A stretch of 64,000 nt of DNA, from the NCBI GenBank assembly GCA_035568175.1, contig DATMON010000004.1:186001-250000 (forward strand), read 5' to 3'. This DNA is from AV40 sp035568175 (GTDB taxonomy: Bacteria > Verrucomicrobiota > Verrucomicrobiia > Chthoniobacterales > UBA10450). The notes under the pieces are model-generated. The model saw only the letters and a program-made list of their open reading frames with translations, did not search any database and was not told the origin of the DNA. The position numbers and the translations under genes were made by a program. Shown one piece after another: positions 62,743 through 64,000 of the stretch; the stretch's first letter is position 1, and each line of letters opens with the position of its first letter.

Positions 62743-63726
62743 GTGAATTCAATTTTGATCATCAAGCCAAGTTCGCTTGGCGACATCGTTCACACCTTGC
62801 CGGCGGTGGCGGCGATTCGCGATGCCCATCCGAAAGCGAGAATCACCTGGGTGATGAACCCCGAATTCACGCCGCTGCTCCGGGGAAATCCCGATGTGAA
62901 TCACATCCACGTTTTCCCGCGCCGCGAATTCACCGGACTCGGCGCGCCGGTCAGCATGATGCCGTGGCTTAAAGAAACGAGAAAACTGCGCCCCGATCTC
63001 GCGCTCGATTTTCAGGGACTGCTCCGAAGCGCGTTCATCGCCCGAGTCAGCGGCGCGAAGGAAGTTTACGGAATGAGCGATGGGCGTGAAGGCTCGCGTT
63101 TCTTTTACAAACGCACCGCCAAAGTGAGTCGGCGCGAACACGCGGTCGAGCGATACCTTAAGCTCGCCGAAATGGCCGGGGCACAAATCGGTGACGCGTT
63201 GCGCTGTCCCCTTCCAACGGGCGATCCGTTGCCGCGTTTCGACGAATTTCCGCCCTTTATTTTGCTGCACCCGTTCGCGCGCGGAAACGGCAAATCATTG
63301 ACCAACCGCGTGATCGAGGACATTTGTCTCGCCTTCGCGCCAACGCGCGTTGTTGTCGTTGGCAAAACAAACCGAGCCATCGACGTGGCTGAGAATTGCG
63401 TCGAGCTCACCAATCAGACTTCGCTTCTGCAACTCGTTCGACTCATTCGCGTCGCCCGCTTCATGATCAGCGTGGACAGCGGCCCGATGCACATCGCTGC
63501 CGCCGTGAACGACCGCCTCTTGTCGATCCACACCTGGACCAATCCGCGCCGCGTCGGTCCCTACAATCCCGACGCCTGGGTTTGGAAACACGGAAAAATC
63601 GTTCGCGTCAACGAATTGGAAAGCACAAAACTCAAACGCCACGGCCGCCCGTTTAAAACCAAAGATGTTTCAGCGATTGTCGAACTCATTCGCCCGCTCG
63701 TCCCGATCGATCCGATGCTGGCTTAG
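62743..63726 (+). CDS. glycosyltransferase family 9 (heptosyltransferase-like)
   Basis: 327 aa, GTG start in frame with the conserved N-terminus ILIIKPSSLGDIVHTLPAVA. LALDFQGLLRSAFIARVSGA, then FILLHPFARGNGKS, and RLIRVARFMISVDSGPMHIAAA are typical GT9 segments. Members add ADP-heptose to lipopolysaccharide core, which agrees with a Gram-negative envelope. Whether it is WaaC- or WaaF-like is unclear. It starts within a half-copy of a dispersed repeat. Confidence 0.9.
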   Translation: MNSILIIKPSSLGDIVHTLPAVAAIRDAHPKARITWVMNPEFTPLLRGNPDVNHIHVFPRREFTGLGAPVSMMPWLKETRKLRPDLALDFQGLLRSAFIARVSGAKEVYGMSDGREGSRFFYKRTAKVSRREHAVERYLKLAEMAGAQIGDALRCPLPTGDPLPRFDEFPPFILLHPFARGNGKSLTNRVIEDICLAFAPTRVVVVGKTNRAIDVAENCVELTNQTSLLQLVRLIRVARFMISVDSGPMHIAAAVNDRLLSIHTWTNPRRVGPYNPDAWVWKHGKIVRVNELESTKLKRHGRPFKTKDVSAIVELIRPLVPIDPMLA

Positions 63727-63740
63727 CATTCCTGCTTTTG

Positions 63741-63759
63741 TGTCGCTCGGCTAGCGACA
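63741..63759. terminator. hairpin after the GT9 gene
   Basis: TGTCGCT / AGCGACA stem of 7 bp with a 5-nt loop, 15 nt after the stop. No run of T follows, so rho-independent termination is doubtful. Confidence 0.3.
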
Positions 63760-63823
63760 GTTGGCCTAACCAATCTCCTTTACCAGCGGTGCCGAAATTC
63801 TTAGAATCGGGACACCCCAAGCA

Positions 63824-64000
63824 ATGATCGCGATTTCGTACCGCCGAGAGGATTCAACGCCGGTTGCGGGCCGGCTCCACGACCGCCTGCAGGCCGACTT
63901 CGGAAAAGGGAATGTGTTTATGGACTTCGATTCCATCCCCTACGGCGTCGACTTTCGAGAACAGATCAGGCAGACACTGAAGCGCGCCAAAGTTGTCATT
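63824..64000 (+). CDS. TIR domain protein, N-terminal part only (cut by window end)
   Basis: 59 codons, open to the edge of the window. ISYRREDSTPVAGRLHDRL is the first beta strand and helix of a TIR_2-type domain. NVFMDFDSIPYGVDFREQI and LKRAKVVI give the next strand, the BB-loop region and the following strand. Bacterial TIR proteins are often NAD-consuming effectors or sensors in anti-phage systems, or are fused to WD40, TPR or cyclase modules. The catalytic Glu lies beyond the window end, so activity cannot be judged. Confidence 0.8.
   Translation, partial: MIAISYRREDSTPVAGRLHDRLQADFGKGNVFMDFDSIPYGVDFREQIRQTLKRAKVVI

Overview
The window looks like chromosomal DNA of a moderately GC-rich, Gram-negative bacterium of the PVC group, most likely a soil-type Verrucomicrobiota (Chthoniobacterales-like). 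This is inferred from LL-diaminopimelate aminotransferase (DapL), a squalene-hopene cyclase/HpnH pair, a small AP2-like protein, isolated TonB C-terminal domains and Pro/Thr/Ser-rich secreted proteins. There is no 16S rRNA or other decisive marker, and no phage, plasmid, transposase or CRISPR array. Nearly all genes are housekeeping, envelope or lipid genes.

Layout. 0-7 kb: a Pro/Thr-rich secreted protein, rplI-dnaB, convergent tkt, a spacer with three perfect DnaA-type boxes, and an rsmA(ksgA)-Nudix fusion. 7-11.4 kb: an AP2-like small protein, an L,D-transpeptidase-like protein, a TMTC-like membrane TPR protein and an MFS transporter. 11.5-21.7 kb: a lipid/envelope block with an acyltransferase-acyl-CoA-ligase fusion, a cyclase-AAA-TPR giant, an SGNH hydrolase, an acyltransferase-alpha/beta hydrolase fusion and a lipase maturation factor, then a tRNA(CAT). 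21.9-28.6 kb: a sigma-like/anti-sigma-like pair, dapL, sodA, shc and hpnH. 28.8-37.3 kb: MarC, M3 and M28 peptidases, two TonB-C proteins (one carrying a trypsin domain that has lost two catalytic residues), a sulfotransferase and membrane proteins. 37-48.8 kb: purH, araC, DUF5996, an anti-sigma kinase, ruvB, xseA, a prepilin, glgB and cysE. 48.8-57.4 kb: a BNR protein, a cysteine desulfurase, a SprT-like protein, prfB (programmed frameshift), ftsB, eno and a GT39-like protein. 57.4-64 kb: two secreted proteins, acyP, an ABC exporter, a TPR protein, a phosphoesterase, a GT9 and the start of a TIR protein cut by the window edge.

Two features cut across the gene content. First, the 10-mer AAGATCGACA (usually extended to AAGATCGACAT) occurs 27 times by my reading (13 plus, 14 minus), where about 0.1 is expected by chance. 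It lies inside and outside genes and in all three codon frames, so it resembles a DNA-uptake or other genome-wide signal sequence. Second, at least four families of short palindromic dispersed repeats fill most intergenic spacers. Members of the main GTAG...CTAC family also supply or overlap stop codons (dapL, shc, sprT), abut a start codon (dapL) and lie in frame inside two genes (acyltransferase-hydrolase and sprT). Several annotated-looking N-terminal extensions are only translated repeat and have been trimmed here.

Gene functions are read from motifs and general family resemblance only. No alignments or database searches were possible.
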